A DNA stretch of 64,000 bases from Cryptomeria japonica (lineage: Eukaryota; Streptophyta; Pinopsida; Cupressales; Cupressaceae), in the NCBI RefSeq assembly GCF_030272615.1, contig NC_081414.1, positions 335,589,427 through 335,653,426 on the forward strand, read 5' to 3'. Below are positions 11,641 through 22,860 of this stretch, piece after piece. Both the position numbers and the translations under genes were made by a program. Each line of letters opens with the position of its first letter. The stretch's first letter is position 1. Under the pieces are notes generated by a model that saw only the letters and a program-made list of their open reading frames with translations, made no database searches and was not told the DNA's origin.

Positions 11641-12294
11641 AAGCAAGAGGAATCTATTAAGACCATTCCTTGGTATGTCAAGCTGAATCATGATCCTAAG
11701 CAGATCATAGGAGATAAGGATGCAGGAATCCTTAGAAGAAGAAAGGTCAGAGAAAACTCATGTATGATCTTTGATTTTGAGCCTAAATCATTCAAAGAGG
11801 AACATAAAGATGAAGACTGGATCAAGGCAATGGAAGAGGACCTTGACCAGATAGAGAGAAATGGTACATGGTCTTTGGTACCCAGACCAGAGCATAAAAA
11901 TGTCATCGGTACCAAATGAGTTTTCAGAAATAAGCTGAATGAGGATGGCACAATGATTAGAAACAAAGCTATACTGGTGTGTAAAGGATATACCCAAGAA
12001 GAAGGAGAAGACTATGGAGAAACCTTTTCTCCTATAGCCAGATTGGAAGGAGTTTGTATGCTTCTTGCATATGCAGCTTAACATCTCCAAGAATCCAGTT
12101 TTACATTCTAGAACCAAGCACTTTGAGCTTAAGTATCATTTCTTGAGGGAAAAGGTTCAGAACAAAGAGATTTCGCTAGAACATGTTTCCAGTAAGGAGC
12201 AGTTAGCAAACATATTCACCAAGCCTCTCCCAAAGGCTATATTTATGTACTTAAGAGGTGAGTTAGGGGTGTTTCCCATTCAGGAGGTGAACTA
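11641..12294 (+). pseudogene. Element C reverse transcriptase N terminus fused to RNase H C terminus
   Basis: The RT start is clear: DWIKAMEEDLDQIERNGTWS, then VPRPEHKNVIGTK, a TGA where Trp is expected, FRNKLNEDG and [20 protein letters not shown]. At about 12075-12085 the sequence jumps from LLAYA straight to ISKNPVLHSRTKHFELKYHF, LREKVQNKEISLEHV and ANIFTKPLPK, the end of Copia RNase H, which ends at a TAA at 12293. The palm with its Y-x-D-D motif, the thumb and most of RNase H are missing, probably well over 1 kb. The element is therefore dead for reverse transcription even apart from its stops. Confidence 0.9.
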
Positions 12295-12545
12295 AAGGTA
12301 TATGTTCCACATCAGTCACGTATTGCATAGTCAAACTTTTTTTTCTTTCAGGATTGATGTGTTGAAGGATGCTACTCCTCAGGGGGAGAAGCATAATGGA
12401 ATAGGGAAGCTTGTGCCTCCACTTTGGCATTGTTGTCAAAGGGGGAGAAGAAGTGAAGCGGAGAAGATATCTGCAGAAATTGGGGGAGAAGATGTGAAGC
12501 GGAGAGGTATCTTTGTGTATTACCATCAATGCCAAAGGGGGAGAT
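12295..12545 (+). promoter_or_regulatory. Element C 3' untranslated region and polypurine tract
   Basis: Three purine tracts with GGGGGAG (near 12380, 12437 and 12483) precede the final one, CCAAAGGGGGAGAT at 12532-12545, which abuts the 3' LTR. Repeated purine tracts before the main one are common in this type of Copia element. Confidence 0.8.
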
Positions 12546-14036
12546 TGTTGGCATTATGTGAACTAGTATGAGGACATGATGACATTGTATGTTGTCATTG
12601 ATGTCAATATGCTGAAGAAGAGAGAATCGGTATGTTACCAAGAACCGGTATATGTGAGAACAGATATAACATTGTGAACCGATATATGTGCAAAAGTGAA
12701 GCGGTGTGTTTGTTCAAGGTGAACCGACATGTTGCTATGGGAACCGGTACATGGAAGCTTTGTATGACTACAGGTTGGTAGTATCAACTTCAAGGTTTTT
12801 GGTTGAAGTGCTTCAATCCTGTGTGACTCAACCGGTGACTTTGTGTGATGAGTTAGCATTGTAACGAAGAATAGATCATGTTGCCACGTCAGCCTTGTAC
12901 GTGTGAAGGATCTTGCATGAAGGAGATTGTTCCTATCTACCTGGGGAATGTGCGAAGTCTGTAAACGGTGAAAATGCGTGATGGGTTATCAGCCACCATG
13001 AAAGCGGTGGAAAACAAATGATGGAGAACATCTTGAGATCAGTCCAAGACTATTGCATTTAATAAAATGCGCTCAATGGTCAGGATTGAACCGTTTGAAT
13101 TGCTTAACCTAACAGGTTTAGGGTTTAGGGTTTATGCTACCGACCTACTTGTTTACTATAAGGTCGATGTTGTGTTTCTTTCTGAGGTTGTTGGCAAAAG
13201 TTGTGTGTGTGTATCCAAGTGAAGAGATACGTGATTCTTGCCAGACCAAAGGAGAGAAGTGATACCTGCAAAGTGTAAGTGGAGAAGGTGAAGAGGACCT
13301 AAAGTGGATCTACATTGGCATTGAGTGTTGTTACTAGATCATTGTAATACCTTTTGATCTCTAACCACTTCAATAGTTGGGAAATCCCTTAATAGCTTTA
13401 ACTGGCTTACTGTAAATCCTTTGACAGGGTGACTCAAAACCATTGAGTTCTTGAAATCCTCTAACAAGATAACCTTTAATGGGGTTTAACCCTTAACTAG
13501 GTATTCTAGCCATCCCTTAACCAGGTGATCCCTAATAGGATTGGTTCCTAACAGAACCTAATGTATCAGTCTTTAATCGAACAAGGCTCCTAACAGAGCA
13601 GACTTCTAAAGAGTTCAAAAATAGCTTGTGGGTATTCATCCCCGCCATGGTTTTTCCCAGTTGGCTTTCCACATGAAAAATCTGTGTCATGTGTGGTGTT
13701 ATTCATGTGATGGTTTAAGTGATTTGTGTCTGAAGGTAAATCATGTTGATCTAGTTGTTTATATATTTTGATGATAGATTACATGTTCATGCACTAGGGT
13801 GAAATGGAAATGAAGTATTAGATTGTATGAAAATATAAGTGTCAACCGGTTTATGCTTGTCTCAGTTATTCTAGGTTTTGCCGGTTGTACTCCGTTTAAG
13901 ATCGGTGTTACTATTTGTTTGCCAGAGCATAGTGTTTGCTGACAAATTGGTTTTAGGAATGTGTTTTTGCCTGTACTGATTCACCCCCCCCCCTCTTAGT
14001 ACCGGTTTTGTACTATCCATTCATCATTGAGTATCA
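12546..14036 (+). repeat. Element C 3' LTR
   Basis: 1491 bp, from TGTTGGCATT to GAGTATCA, followed by the ACTTT duplication. It carries the same telo-box-like and TATA elements as the 5' copy. Many differences from the 5' copy fall in CCGG-like sites that have become CTAG, CAGG or CCGA. Confidence 0.95.
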
Positions 14037-14041
14037 ACTTT

Positions 14042-14271
14042 ATTTCAATCTTTCCATTCTTATCACAAAGTGATTTCAACTATGTATAAATATATAGAGA
14101 TCCTAAATCTTCTAGCTTGCAGTCAATGTAACAATACAAATCACCTATGATCACAACTCCACCCAAAACTTGTGACAATGCATTATACGACACAATTTGT
14201 TCTGCCTCTATAGCTTCCATAGGCTCAGAAGTGATCATTAACCTCTCTACAGTCTTTGAAGTTGATGCCAT
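14042..14271 (-). pseudogene. L1 unknown protein, N terminus (right of C insertion)
   Basis: A frame starting at 14271 encodes MASTSKTVERLMITSEPMEA and continues to a stop near 14080. Sequence then runs to 14042, where element C interrupts it; it resumes at 7650. This is the likely start of the second coding region of L1, since it is the first good Met downstream of the zinc-knuckle gene. No domain recognised. Bases 14272-14724 between the two genes hold no open frame of note. Confidence 0.45.
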
Positions 14272-14724
14272 TTCAGATGAATAAGATTTGAAGTAGTATG
14301 TTCAAAGAAATACCTTGTTTCGTGCACGTTACCCTGTTTATCGGTTGAAATGCCCAAGTGCACACCAGTTCAACCTTCTGCAACCTTCAATTTAGCTTAA
14401 TTTCACAAATCACAAAACAATTCAACAATTATCAGCAAAACAATCTTTCTCAGTTCAACAAGCACTCCAAATTTCTTTCTCGAATGCGTTAGGATAAAAA
14501 TGACAAAGTAAAACTCGCTTTTATCCTTATTACCTACTGCATTTAATGGTAGTCCGTTAGGGTTACAAACCCTAATTTCACCACTCAAGGGGAAAACCGG
14601 TTGATAACATATTGACAAAAAGTTACCAAAATTTCATGTTTCAAAATTCGTTTCCCGCTCATTTTTCACAAGGGGTCCGGAGGTATTTTAACTATTAATC
14701 TCCCCTTAGCCATATTAAAAAGGC

Positions 14725-16074
14725 TTAAGTCATTGATGCCGAGTTCTCTTCATTGGGTGAAGGAACAGTTTCTTCTCCACGTGAGTCATCACTTTTCTTC
14801 TTCCAAATCCGATTCATTTCCTCTCTGGTTTCTTCAACATTAACTTTCTGCTTTCCTTTCTGATCCTTAGAAGAATTGACTGGTTTGCTATTTCTAGATC
14901 TACAAAATTTTGCTAAGTGCCCTGGTTTGTTACAGTGATAACAGGCCATACCAGATGACCTCCATGCATTTTCTCTTCCTGTTCTTCTTCTGTAGTTCAT
15001 AGCCATGTGACCAAAGTTATTACAAATGGTGCAAATAACATTTGTTACGTTTTCCATCTCAAATGGACTAAACCGGTTGTTGTAGGGTCTTTGCCAGTTC
15101 AGGTTTACCCGATTGTCAAAGTTCCTCATCTGGTCACCATTTGTTCTTGGATGCATGTGTGGTATAGGATTTTTTGCTCCATATCTGCACTCAATAGATC
15201 TATGTCCATACATTCCACATGTGAAGCAATGACCTTCAAATTTATTGGACACATACCTAGCATTAGTATTGTAACTTGCATTTTTGTTAGGTTTGTCTCT
15301 ACAAACATTTGAGGTGTGACTAGGTTTATGGCAAACAAAATAAACAAGTTTAAAGACCTTCTTACCGGTAGGCTTATTGATCTTAGGAGAAGATTTGTTC
15401 TTAGGATTGTTGCTCTTTGTACTGGAGGATTCACCTTTTTCAGTTGTGTGAAACCAAGTCCAGAGATATCACCCTTCATTCTTTGTGATTGAATTTGTTC
15501 TTCCAGCATGACAGAACTTTTGTTAAACTTCTCCAATTTCTCATTGGCTTCAGTAAGTTGTTTGGTGAGATCTTAATTATTCTTTGTCAGGTTCTCTCTC
15601 AGAGATTATACCAGTTCAAGATCTAGCTGCAGGTTCTCCTTTTCTTCTTTTTCAGCCATCAAATGCTCATACATAGTGACATGTTCCCGCTTGATCTTGG
15701 CAATCTTTTGATCTATTTCCTTGATAAGATCTTCAGCAGCTCTTCTAGATTCTAGTTCTTGACTCATGCGGATAGTGAGATCTTCTAGCTCTCTCCTCAG
15801 ATTCAGTTTCTTACCATTTAACTTTTCAACTTCCTCTGATAAAACATCAATATTGGCTTCATCTGAAGAACTATTATCAAATGTCTCTAATAGTTGTTCA
15901 GTTAGATCTCTCCTTTTGACTTGTGAATCTTTCAGTTTGACCCTAAGGGTTTCAAGTTCATTTCTACTAGCTTCTAGCTCTCTAACTATCTCAAAGTAGC
16001 TCATGTCCCCTATGGTGGTTTCAAGGCTCCCTTCTAAGTCATTAGGCTTCAAATAAGTTAGGCTTTGATACCAA
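14725..16074 (-). pseudogene. L1 gag-like gene: coiled coil plus four zinc knuckles
   Basis: Read leftward from the primer site. The probable start is MSYFEIVRELEASRNELETL at about 16005, since the upstream Met codon overlaps the primer site. The first 160 residues are a long coiled coil (LNLRRELEDLTIRMSQELES). Stops interrupt at about 15605 and 15573, and a frameshift lies at the A run near 15435. Four knuckles follow: one with its first Cys changed to Tyr (YFVCHKPSHTSNVC), CFTCGMYGHRSIEC, one with its last Cys changed to Tyr (CTICNNFGHMAMNY), and CYHCNKPGHLAKFC. A Lys and Glu rich tail ends at 14725. No capsid-type gag domain is visible, which is unusual; RNA binding is the likely role. Confidence 0.75.
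16060..16074 (-). promoter_or_regulatory. L1 primer-binding site
   Basis: On the minus strand TTGGTATCAAAGCCT lies four bases after the 5' LTR. It differs from the initiator-Met type site of element C by G to A (TATCAGAGC to TATCAAAGC). Confidence 0.8.
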
Positions 16075-16078
16075 TTCA

Positions 16079-17199
16079 TGGACTTGAAAAGCACTAAGAG
16101 GGGGGGTGAATCAGTGACACCAAAAATAAAACTACTTCAAACACTAAATGGTAGATGAACTTAACAAAGCTTTTAAACACAATGCATGCAATCCAAAATG
16201 ATATAACAACATCCACAAAAAGTAAATAATCCACCATAACACAAGTATTTGTATGTGGAAAACCCAAATAGGTAAAAACCACAGTGAGATAGAACTCACA
16301 AGTTAACTATATGTTGTAATAGATAACTAACCGGTTAAGGTCTACAAAGTGCTCTGCTAGGAGCGAATCTTGTTAAAGATCCCAAAACTTGATTAGAATC
16401 TTATACCCTGTTAAAGGTAGTACCCTGTTAGGAGTAACCTCAATGAAGGTTTTCTGAATCCAAACTAATGGATCGCCCTCTTAAAGGATTTATACATTGA
16501 AGCTTGTTAGAGCTTACCTAGTTAGGGGATTTTATTCTACTGCAATGGTTAGAAAACAACAAGAATGGTTTGATCTGTTTTGAGTAGCACAATACTTGCT
16601 TAATCAGATCCTTCTAAACATATTCAATACTGCTCTTATGCATACTCTGCAACTTAACTCTTTTTCCTTTTGCACATAACATAACACTTTTCACTATATC
16701 AAATAATTCATTGCAATGTCAATATATAGACCTTATGATTTCATGTCAGCCCTAAGAAATCATAACACAATTTCCTAGGTGCAGTGTATTTGGACAAGTG
16801 ATCATAACTCATGACAAAAATTGCCTCCAAGTAGTCGATGCAAGTAACTCGTCACGAAATATGGTAACTCATCACAAAATTACCAAATACCGGTTGGAAC
16901 AATCAAATACCAGTTTGAATAAAACATATGAACCATTGTCGTTAAATCTCCACTTGATCTCCATCTTGATCTTCATCTTGATGCCGACTTAGTATAATCA
17001 CAGACTATCTCTTATGCACATACCAGTTGACACAAAGTACCGGTTAGAGATAAACCTCTTAGTATAACCTCTAACATACTAGTTGACAAAGTAAACAATT
17101 GAAGTTACACTGATAGTCAATATAATCATATGTGTGTGAGAGTGTGTTTCATCAATGACAACAAATGATGAATACATTACAGTCATCATCAAGCCAACA
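16079..17199 (-). repeat. L1 5' LTR
   Basis: 1121 bp, bounded by TGGACTTG and GCCAACA on the plus strand, the reverse of CAAGTCCA and TGTTGGC. The AGGAT duplication follows at 17200. It matches 3348-4488 throughout apart from small indels such as a missing copy of GTAACTCATCACAAAAT near 16870. Confidence 0.85.
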
Positions 17200-17204
17200 A
17201 GGAT

Positions 17205-18006
17205 AAGGTTTGTGTGGAATGAGAGGATAACCTATTTGTTTGAAGTAGATTATGAGCTATACTTATTAGTGATAAGTAGATTAATGACTCAAAAAAGGGT
17301 TGATGTACCTATAGGAGATAGAGGTTGCACTTGTCTAGATTCTTTTAATTAGACTATTGGATCATAAGTTGAAAAAAAAAATTGGAGGCAGAATAGACTA
17401 GTACCATACTTGAAGTATGTTCTTTTAAAATTTAGGAAAAAGTGTAGTAGAAATAATATCTTGGCCATCCTTAAAAGACTCCTCAATTATGAAGGTGATC
17501 TTGTGTTTTTTCTTTAGGGAAGGATCTTCTTCCTATATTTCTCTTTCTTCATCCTTTATACTCAAATTTGTGATTGGGGCCATTGAGTTTTCCTCTTTTT
17601 ACTTTTTTTAATTTTAATCAAATGTTTATTATTTAATCAAATAATATAATGATTTTTTATTTTTTTAAAATCTAAACATGCGTGTGTGTTCATGTTTCTT
17701 ATCTTGTATAGGATGACATAGCTCCTGAGCAGATAGTACATGCAAAGCAAGTTGTTGGAGGTGATGAGAATTTGTGTATCCAACTTATGTCATTGGTATG
17801 TGCACACATATTTATTTGAAAAATAATTAATCTGATTTGAATATGTTTTTTTGTCGTGGACAACATGAGACAGGTCAGTCTAGTACACGTGGATTGAAGA
17901 GAACACAAGATTTTACTGATGATCTAGCTCTATTTTTACATATATTGAACTATGCTTTGTACTTAGTTATGGACTATTGATATGTGTTAGAACAAATTTC
18001 ATTAAC
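17205..18006. other. Unassigned DNA with one exon-like segment
   Basis: This is the sequence into which L1 and V inserted. It is AT-rich and mostly featureless. Within it, 17712-17795 is an 84-base open segment bounded by TATAG on the left and GTATGT on the right, encoding 28 residues that include DDIAPEQIVHAKQVVGGDEN. A second possible acceptor, ATGAGACAG, ends near 17873. This could be a relic exon of a host gene or DNA transposon, or chance. No family recognised. Confidence 0.25.
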
Positions 18007-18011
18007 TATAT

Positions 18012-19250
18012 TGTAATGGTGGAAAAACGGTGAATGATAGATTGAGAAGGAAGCTACCCTTTCCCTCAAAGAGAGATGAGAGTTTTGCTATCGATTACCA
18101 TTCAAGCACTTTTCACCATGTTACATTAGAAAGAGGAGAGGATAATTCACTAGATTCAATCTCTCCACATGAAGATGGTAGATTGAATTCTGAATGAATT
18201 GGGAATGCCAAGTTGATCCCCTCTTTCTTGTTTGATTTGGAAAGGAATTGATTGAATTATGTAGTGCAAAAGTGACAAAGAACTTATTACAACTTGAGAT
18301 CGGAGTATGGGATGAAGTTGTGCACTTGGATCTAGCAGTAAAATGTTGAGACAAAGTCACCTTGCAAATTTGAGGAAAATTTGTTTGGACCATGATGGGA
18401 ACGTACACGGTCCTACGAAAAATCTGCCAAACAAAAAGGGTTTTTTCAGCCTCTGCAAATGAAACCCGAATCTGAAAGTACAGCTGCACACCTACAACCT
18501 ACACATTGAAAAGAGAGGAAAATGGGTTGGGATTGGGGGTTTGCCTTTAGGTCAAATCCCAATTTTGGAATTAACCAAGTAATGAAAGAAAGTACTTGCA
18601 AGTAGATGTAAATGAAAGACTGAATTGTAAATCACCTCAAAGGAGGTTGTAGTAGCAATTTTGATGGAAATGCTTGTATGGAATTGAATATTGGAATCAA
18701 TCTCCTCTTCAATGGTTGAATCCTTGACTTGAATGGAACACCTAGCCTTGAAGGGAGACTTGAGAATGCTCAATGCTAGAAAAGAATGCTTGAATTCTCT
18801 TCAATGCTTCATCGCGTGTGCATGCTACAATCTTATCCCACTTCAACTTATGCAAATGAGAGGAAAAATTTCCCCTTAAATACATGTTAGTGGATTTGAT
18901 TTTCATCACAGGCCGACATCAGGGAGTTTCCCTCCCTATGCACAACCAACAATACAACCTTAGGAAGGGTCCTACCCTAAAATAGGGTAGGGATAGGGGC
19001 GCCATGCTCCTATCCTAGTAGGACAAGGGTTCCATGCCCCTACCTAAGGGGGGACAGTGGCACCATGCCCCTGTCCTACCCACTTCTCTATGGCAAAGTG
19101 TGGATAGGGTAATGTAGAGGCCAAGGAACATATTGTTTCTGAAAGTTGAGCAATCTCAGGTCTCCGATCAGGCTAGAGTATTCAAACTCGCATGTGTGAG
19201 GACCCTAATGCAGTCAAAAATTGCTAGGGTCACAATTTTATGACACTACA
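18012..19250 (-). repeat. V 3' LTR
   Basis: 1239 bp, TGTAATGG to GACACTACA on the plus strand, that is TGTAGTGTC to CCATTACA as transcribed. The likely TATA equivalent is TATTTAAGG on the minus strand near 18875. A GC-rich block at about 18980-19080 carries repeated units of the type GGACAGGGGC and complementary arms. Confidence 0.9.
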
Positions 19251-19275
19251 TTTAGCCCCCACTTTAGCGGGAGTA
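19251..19275 (-). promoter_or_regulatory. V polypurine tract
   Basis: On the minus strand CTAAAGTGGGGGCTAAA directly precedes the LTR start TGTAGTGTC. The same tract precedes the W 3' LTR at 47144-47160. Confidence 0.8.
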
Positions 19276-20176
19276 TAAGTGTACGCTGATACTATCGATA
19301 AAGTACAAGAAAATAAGATTGAAAGACTTTTACAGCATCAAGGAGGCAAGATGCACCTACCCCCAGTGGACTTAGGATCTTACGACTTCGATTGACAAAG
19401 TAAAAGGGAAGATTAAGAAGGCAAGAACCATGATTGCAAGTAGAAAAGTACCCTTCATTATGAGTCATGAAAGCAAGGATACTAAAGTTTACAAAGAAAA
19501 ATAAGTTCACTAAGTAATTCTAAGTATCACAAGAAGGAAAGTATGAACGGAGTGTATGCCCCCACATTAAACCAATCACAAATGCCTTATTAGGAGCAAT
19601 TGCTTTAAGGTATGATACACCCAAGAGAGAGAGAAGGAGGGAGCATGTTATGGTAAGGATTTAGCCCCCAATCAAGGTATAAACCCAACGATAATGAACA
19701 CAAAACATGAGGTAGTGTCACTTTCCTCAGGGTCAATATGTTGTATGATAACTCATGTATATCATGTATGTATGTGCATATAATAATCTTCATTCCCCAA
19801 AGAAGGACACTTCCTTGGAAGAAAAGTGAGATAGGATGTCTTTTGAGTCAACATGAAAGAGACCAAGAAAAGATCTCAATGCTTTGCATTGTCCCCAAGT
19901 AGACATTGAGGGAACAATAGAAGAATAGGGATACACATAGAAGAATGGTCACAAAAGAGAAAGAAAGAAGAGGGAGAAAGATCTACAGTGCTAATATAGC
20001 TAATCTAGCACAAAATCTACCTCCCGATCTTGTTGATCGCTATTTCGGGAAGGTGAGCAACACGCCAGAGGAGAAATATCGAGCACAGTAGATGGAGCTA
20101 TCACAAGATCCAAACAAGGAATATGGTCATGTTGTAAGTAACTTTGTTCGATTCTATGAGCTAGGATTAGGGCTTG
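19276..20176 (-). other. V 3' non-coding region
   Basis: No open frame. The sequence is similar along much of its length to 62660-63540, which identifies that stretch as a second V-family interior. Confidence 0.65.
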
Positions 20177-21405
20177 TCAAAACTCATCCAATAAATGCTT
20201 GTCTATGTCAACATATTCATACTCACTATTAGAAGCATTAGGAGTTGTATTGCCATTATGAATAACATTTTCACCCATTTCTTCATCAAAGTTTAGAGAA
20301 AGAGGAGCAAGAACATGAATAGGAGTAAAACCATCACATATTTTATGCAACCTATGATTTGGAGATGTAGGTTGAACATATTTCTTAGGAGAAAAAGGAA
20401 GCATATCAATTGTTGGAGTCTGAGGAGATTGAGTATCTTGAGGGATAGCTTCAAGAGATTGAACATGGTGTCTTTGTCAGCGTTCTCTCGCACAACAATT
20501 TCGTCGAGTCTTAGTGGAAGGTTGAGAAGGAGGATGAACACTTGAAAAACTAGGACTGTTTCTCTCCTTGATATTGGAAGGTTTAGGTTGAGGTTTGTTT
20601 GGTTGAACAAGAGGAGAAGTGGGCCTCTTCTCTCTATAAGAGGAAGGAGGTGGAACTGTGCCATAGAAATGAGGAATATTAGGTGTAGGGTAGGTGGACA
20701 ATCTTCCTTAGGAAGGAGATTAGTTCTATCTGAGAGGGGAAGAACCTCATCTTGAAGAATCATAGGAATGTCAAGTGTTGGCGATTTAGGTTGACATAAG
20801 GATAAGATCATATCGTTCTTCCATTTTTTATAAGATTGAAAAAGATCATCACTCCTTAAAGGAAGAGATTGAAATTGTTTAGGCCAAAAGAGATCAATAG
20901 GAACACTAGGGCTTCTTTTGGATGGACGAAATAAGCTATGGTTCATGGTTATGATTTCTCTATTGTGGGGAAATTTGAGATACTTGTGGATTGGAGAAGA
21001 AATGGCCTTCATGGAAGATAGCCAAGGATAGACCAACTTCACATGGAATTGCTCAAAAGATGGTATGATAACAAAGTCAACATCCATGGATTTAGTATGG
21101 ACTTCAATAGGAAGGGTGATAGAGCCAATGGTAGGACAATAGAAGCCATCAAATAACTTCACAACCACATTAGAAGCATCATAGATTGGCTTATACAATC
21201 GTAAAGTGAAAAGATCCTCTTTAGTTATGACATTAATCATGCAGGAGGGATCAATTAGGGCACCACAGAAAGGGGTATCCTTAGCCTTCACAACTATGTA
21301 TAAAGGGCCATTGGGTGCTCTAATGGTCTCGTGAGTGTCAAGTGTAATATAGGGATCTTTAGGCAAATCTTGTGTTTCTACCATATTAACCAAGTTTGGA
21401 GCCAT
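20177..21405 (-). pseudogene. V retropepsin-like protease and proline-rich tail
   Basis: The frame 21405-20293 opens with MAPNLVNMVETQDLPKDPYI and reaches an aspartic protease fold: ALIDPSCMINVITKEDL, where D-P-S replaces the usual D-[ST]-G, then GFYCPTIGSITLPIEVHT, VDFVIIPSFEQFHVKLVYPW and SPIHKYLKFPHN. This order is that of gypsy retropepsins. Past about residue 235 a frameshift near 20700 moves the natural reading to a Pro and Ser rich segment (20701-20477), then to 20404-20177, which includes LNFDEEMGENVIHNGN. The last part is shared with 63541-63783. The altered triad suggests loss of activity or an atypical enzyme. Confidence 0.7.
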
Positions 21406-21417
21406 AGAGGTGAATTC

Positions 21418-22860
21418 TTAATAAGAGAGAGAATTAGGCACAATCTCAATAATGTTAAAGGTATGAGAATTAGCAACTGATTTATTCCCTTTATCATTCA
21501 CACCTACCACGAATATAGTATTATTATCTTGAATCTTATTCATCAATGCAAAACATTTCTCAATATCATGACCAGGTTGATGATGAATTTGGCAAAAGGA
21601 ATTGTTATCAAAATAAGGAGATGCAAGTTTAGAAAGATAAATTTTCTTTATAAGAGGAAGTTTGATAACATTTATGTGCAACAATTGAGACATAATACTA
21701 TGTAAAGGTTCATTCAAAGGAGTAAATTGTCTTTCTCTTTCGTTGTAGCATTCACATGGTTGTTGTTGATTGGATCATTGAACTTGGTGAAGCTTTTTGT
21801 TGGTTTGAACATCACAAATGGTTGTTGAACACTCTCCCCCTTATCACTCTGAGCCATAGGAGTGGATTGCTCCATTTGACTCATAGTCAGTTGATAATTG
21901 TGGAGTGTTATGCACAACTACGAAAAGGAAGTAAACTCAAACAAAAGAATCTTTTCCCTGATATCTTTTTGTAAATTAGAAATGAAAATTCTTTGAATAT
22001 CATTATCAGGCACATAAGAAGAAATTTGATCACACAAATGCTTATATCTACCAATGAAATCAGTCACTTTTTCTTTAACACCTTGTTTATAATGCTCTAA
22101 ATCAGTCAAAGTGATTTGAGGACCAATATTGTTTTGAAATGGTTGGATGAAAGCATTTTCTAGTTGTTGAAAAGAGGTGATAGAATAAGAAGGCAGAGAA
22201 CAATAACATTGTAAGGTCTTATCTCTTAGTGTTCTTGTAAACATTTTTGCAAGCAATCTTTGATCATAAGCAAAATCGGTACAAGGTTTGGAATGTTTTG
22301 ACATGCGTAAGAGGATCACCTTTTCCATCATAGAGTTCTAATTGAGGGATCTCCACATGTTTAGGTGGCGCGGCTTTAACAATATCAAGAGAAAGTGGGC
22401 TCACAACATCAAAGGTGGGCACACTAAACTTGGATTGACTCATGGAAGCAATTTGTTGTTGTAAGGAAGACACGGTTTGAGCAAGATTGTTAATTGTCAT
22501 TTTGGTGGAAGAATTGATGTTAGACATAGGTGATTGAGCAAGTGGTGTGATGTTATTGAAAGAAGGTATGGACTGAGAATAAGGTGGTGGGACATTATGA
22601 AAAGTAGGCATTGGTGATGATTGGGTAAGAAAAGGGACACTTAAAGAAGGAATAAAGTTGTTGAAGGAATTGTCCCCTTATGTCACACTGATTGGTTGAG
22701 GAATAATAGAAGTACTTATGGAAGACATAGGTAACGATGGAGGATTAAATGAAGAAGAGGGATTGCCCCCATGACCTATGTTTGTAGAAATGGAATTTTG
22801 AGTTGAAGTATCCATGATGTTAGATGTGAAAGTAGGAATACTAGTCATAGGAGTAGTCAA
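21418..22860 (-). pseudogene. V gag
   Basis: Pieces in successive frames make one gag. A Ser, Pro and Thr rich N-terminal part (22860-22264) is followed by EIPQLELYDGKGDPLTHVKT, then the gypsy gag core LPSYSITSFQQLENAFIQPF and VTDFIGRYKHLCDQISSYV (22331-21918). The last piece (21717-21418) holds the knuckle CQIHHQPGHDIEKC, a C-x2-H-x4-H-x4-C variant also found in Y and W. The frames overlap and shift, so at least two frameshifts separate them. The role is particle formation and RNA binding. Confidence 0.75.

Larger units (their letters stand above)
7651..14036 (+). mobile_element. C: Copia LTR retrotransposon, structurally complete ends, internally deleted
   Basis: Both LTRs, both target duplications, the primer-binding site TGGTATCAGAGC and a polypurine tract are present. 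The order gag, protease, integrase, then reverse transcriptase and RNase H identifies Ty1/Copia. The gag and LTR style resemble the Tork group, which is inference. Coding is broken by many stops and by a deletion that removes most of the RT and the start of RNase H. The element sits inside the second coding region of L1. Confidence 0.95.
3348..17199 (-). mobile_element. L1: non-autonomous Copia-like LTR retrotransposon, split by element C
   Basis: Two LTRs (3348-4488 and 16079-17199) bound an interior read on the minus strand. Next to the right LTR is a primer-binding site TTGGTATCAAAGC, close to the initiator-Met type used by plant Copia elements. Next to the left LTR is the polypurine tract CCAAAGGGGGAGAT. 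Without the inserted element C the unit is about 7.5 kb. The interior has zinc knuckles, coiled coils and a highly charged unknown protein. I find no protease, integrase, reverse transcriptase or RNase H, so it looks like a large derivative mobilised in trans by a Copia element such as C, with which it shares LTR ends, primer site and purine tract. Confidence 0.8.
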
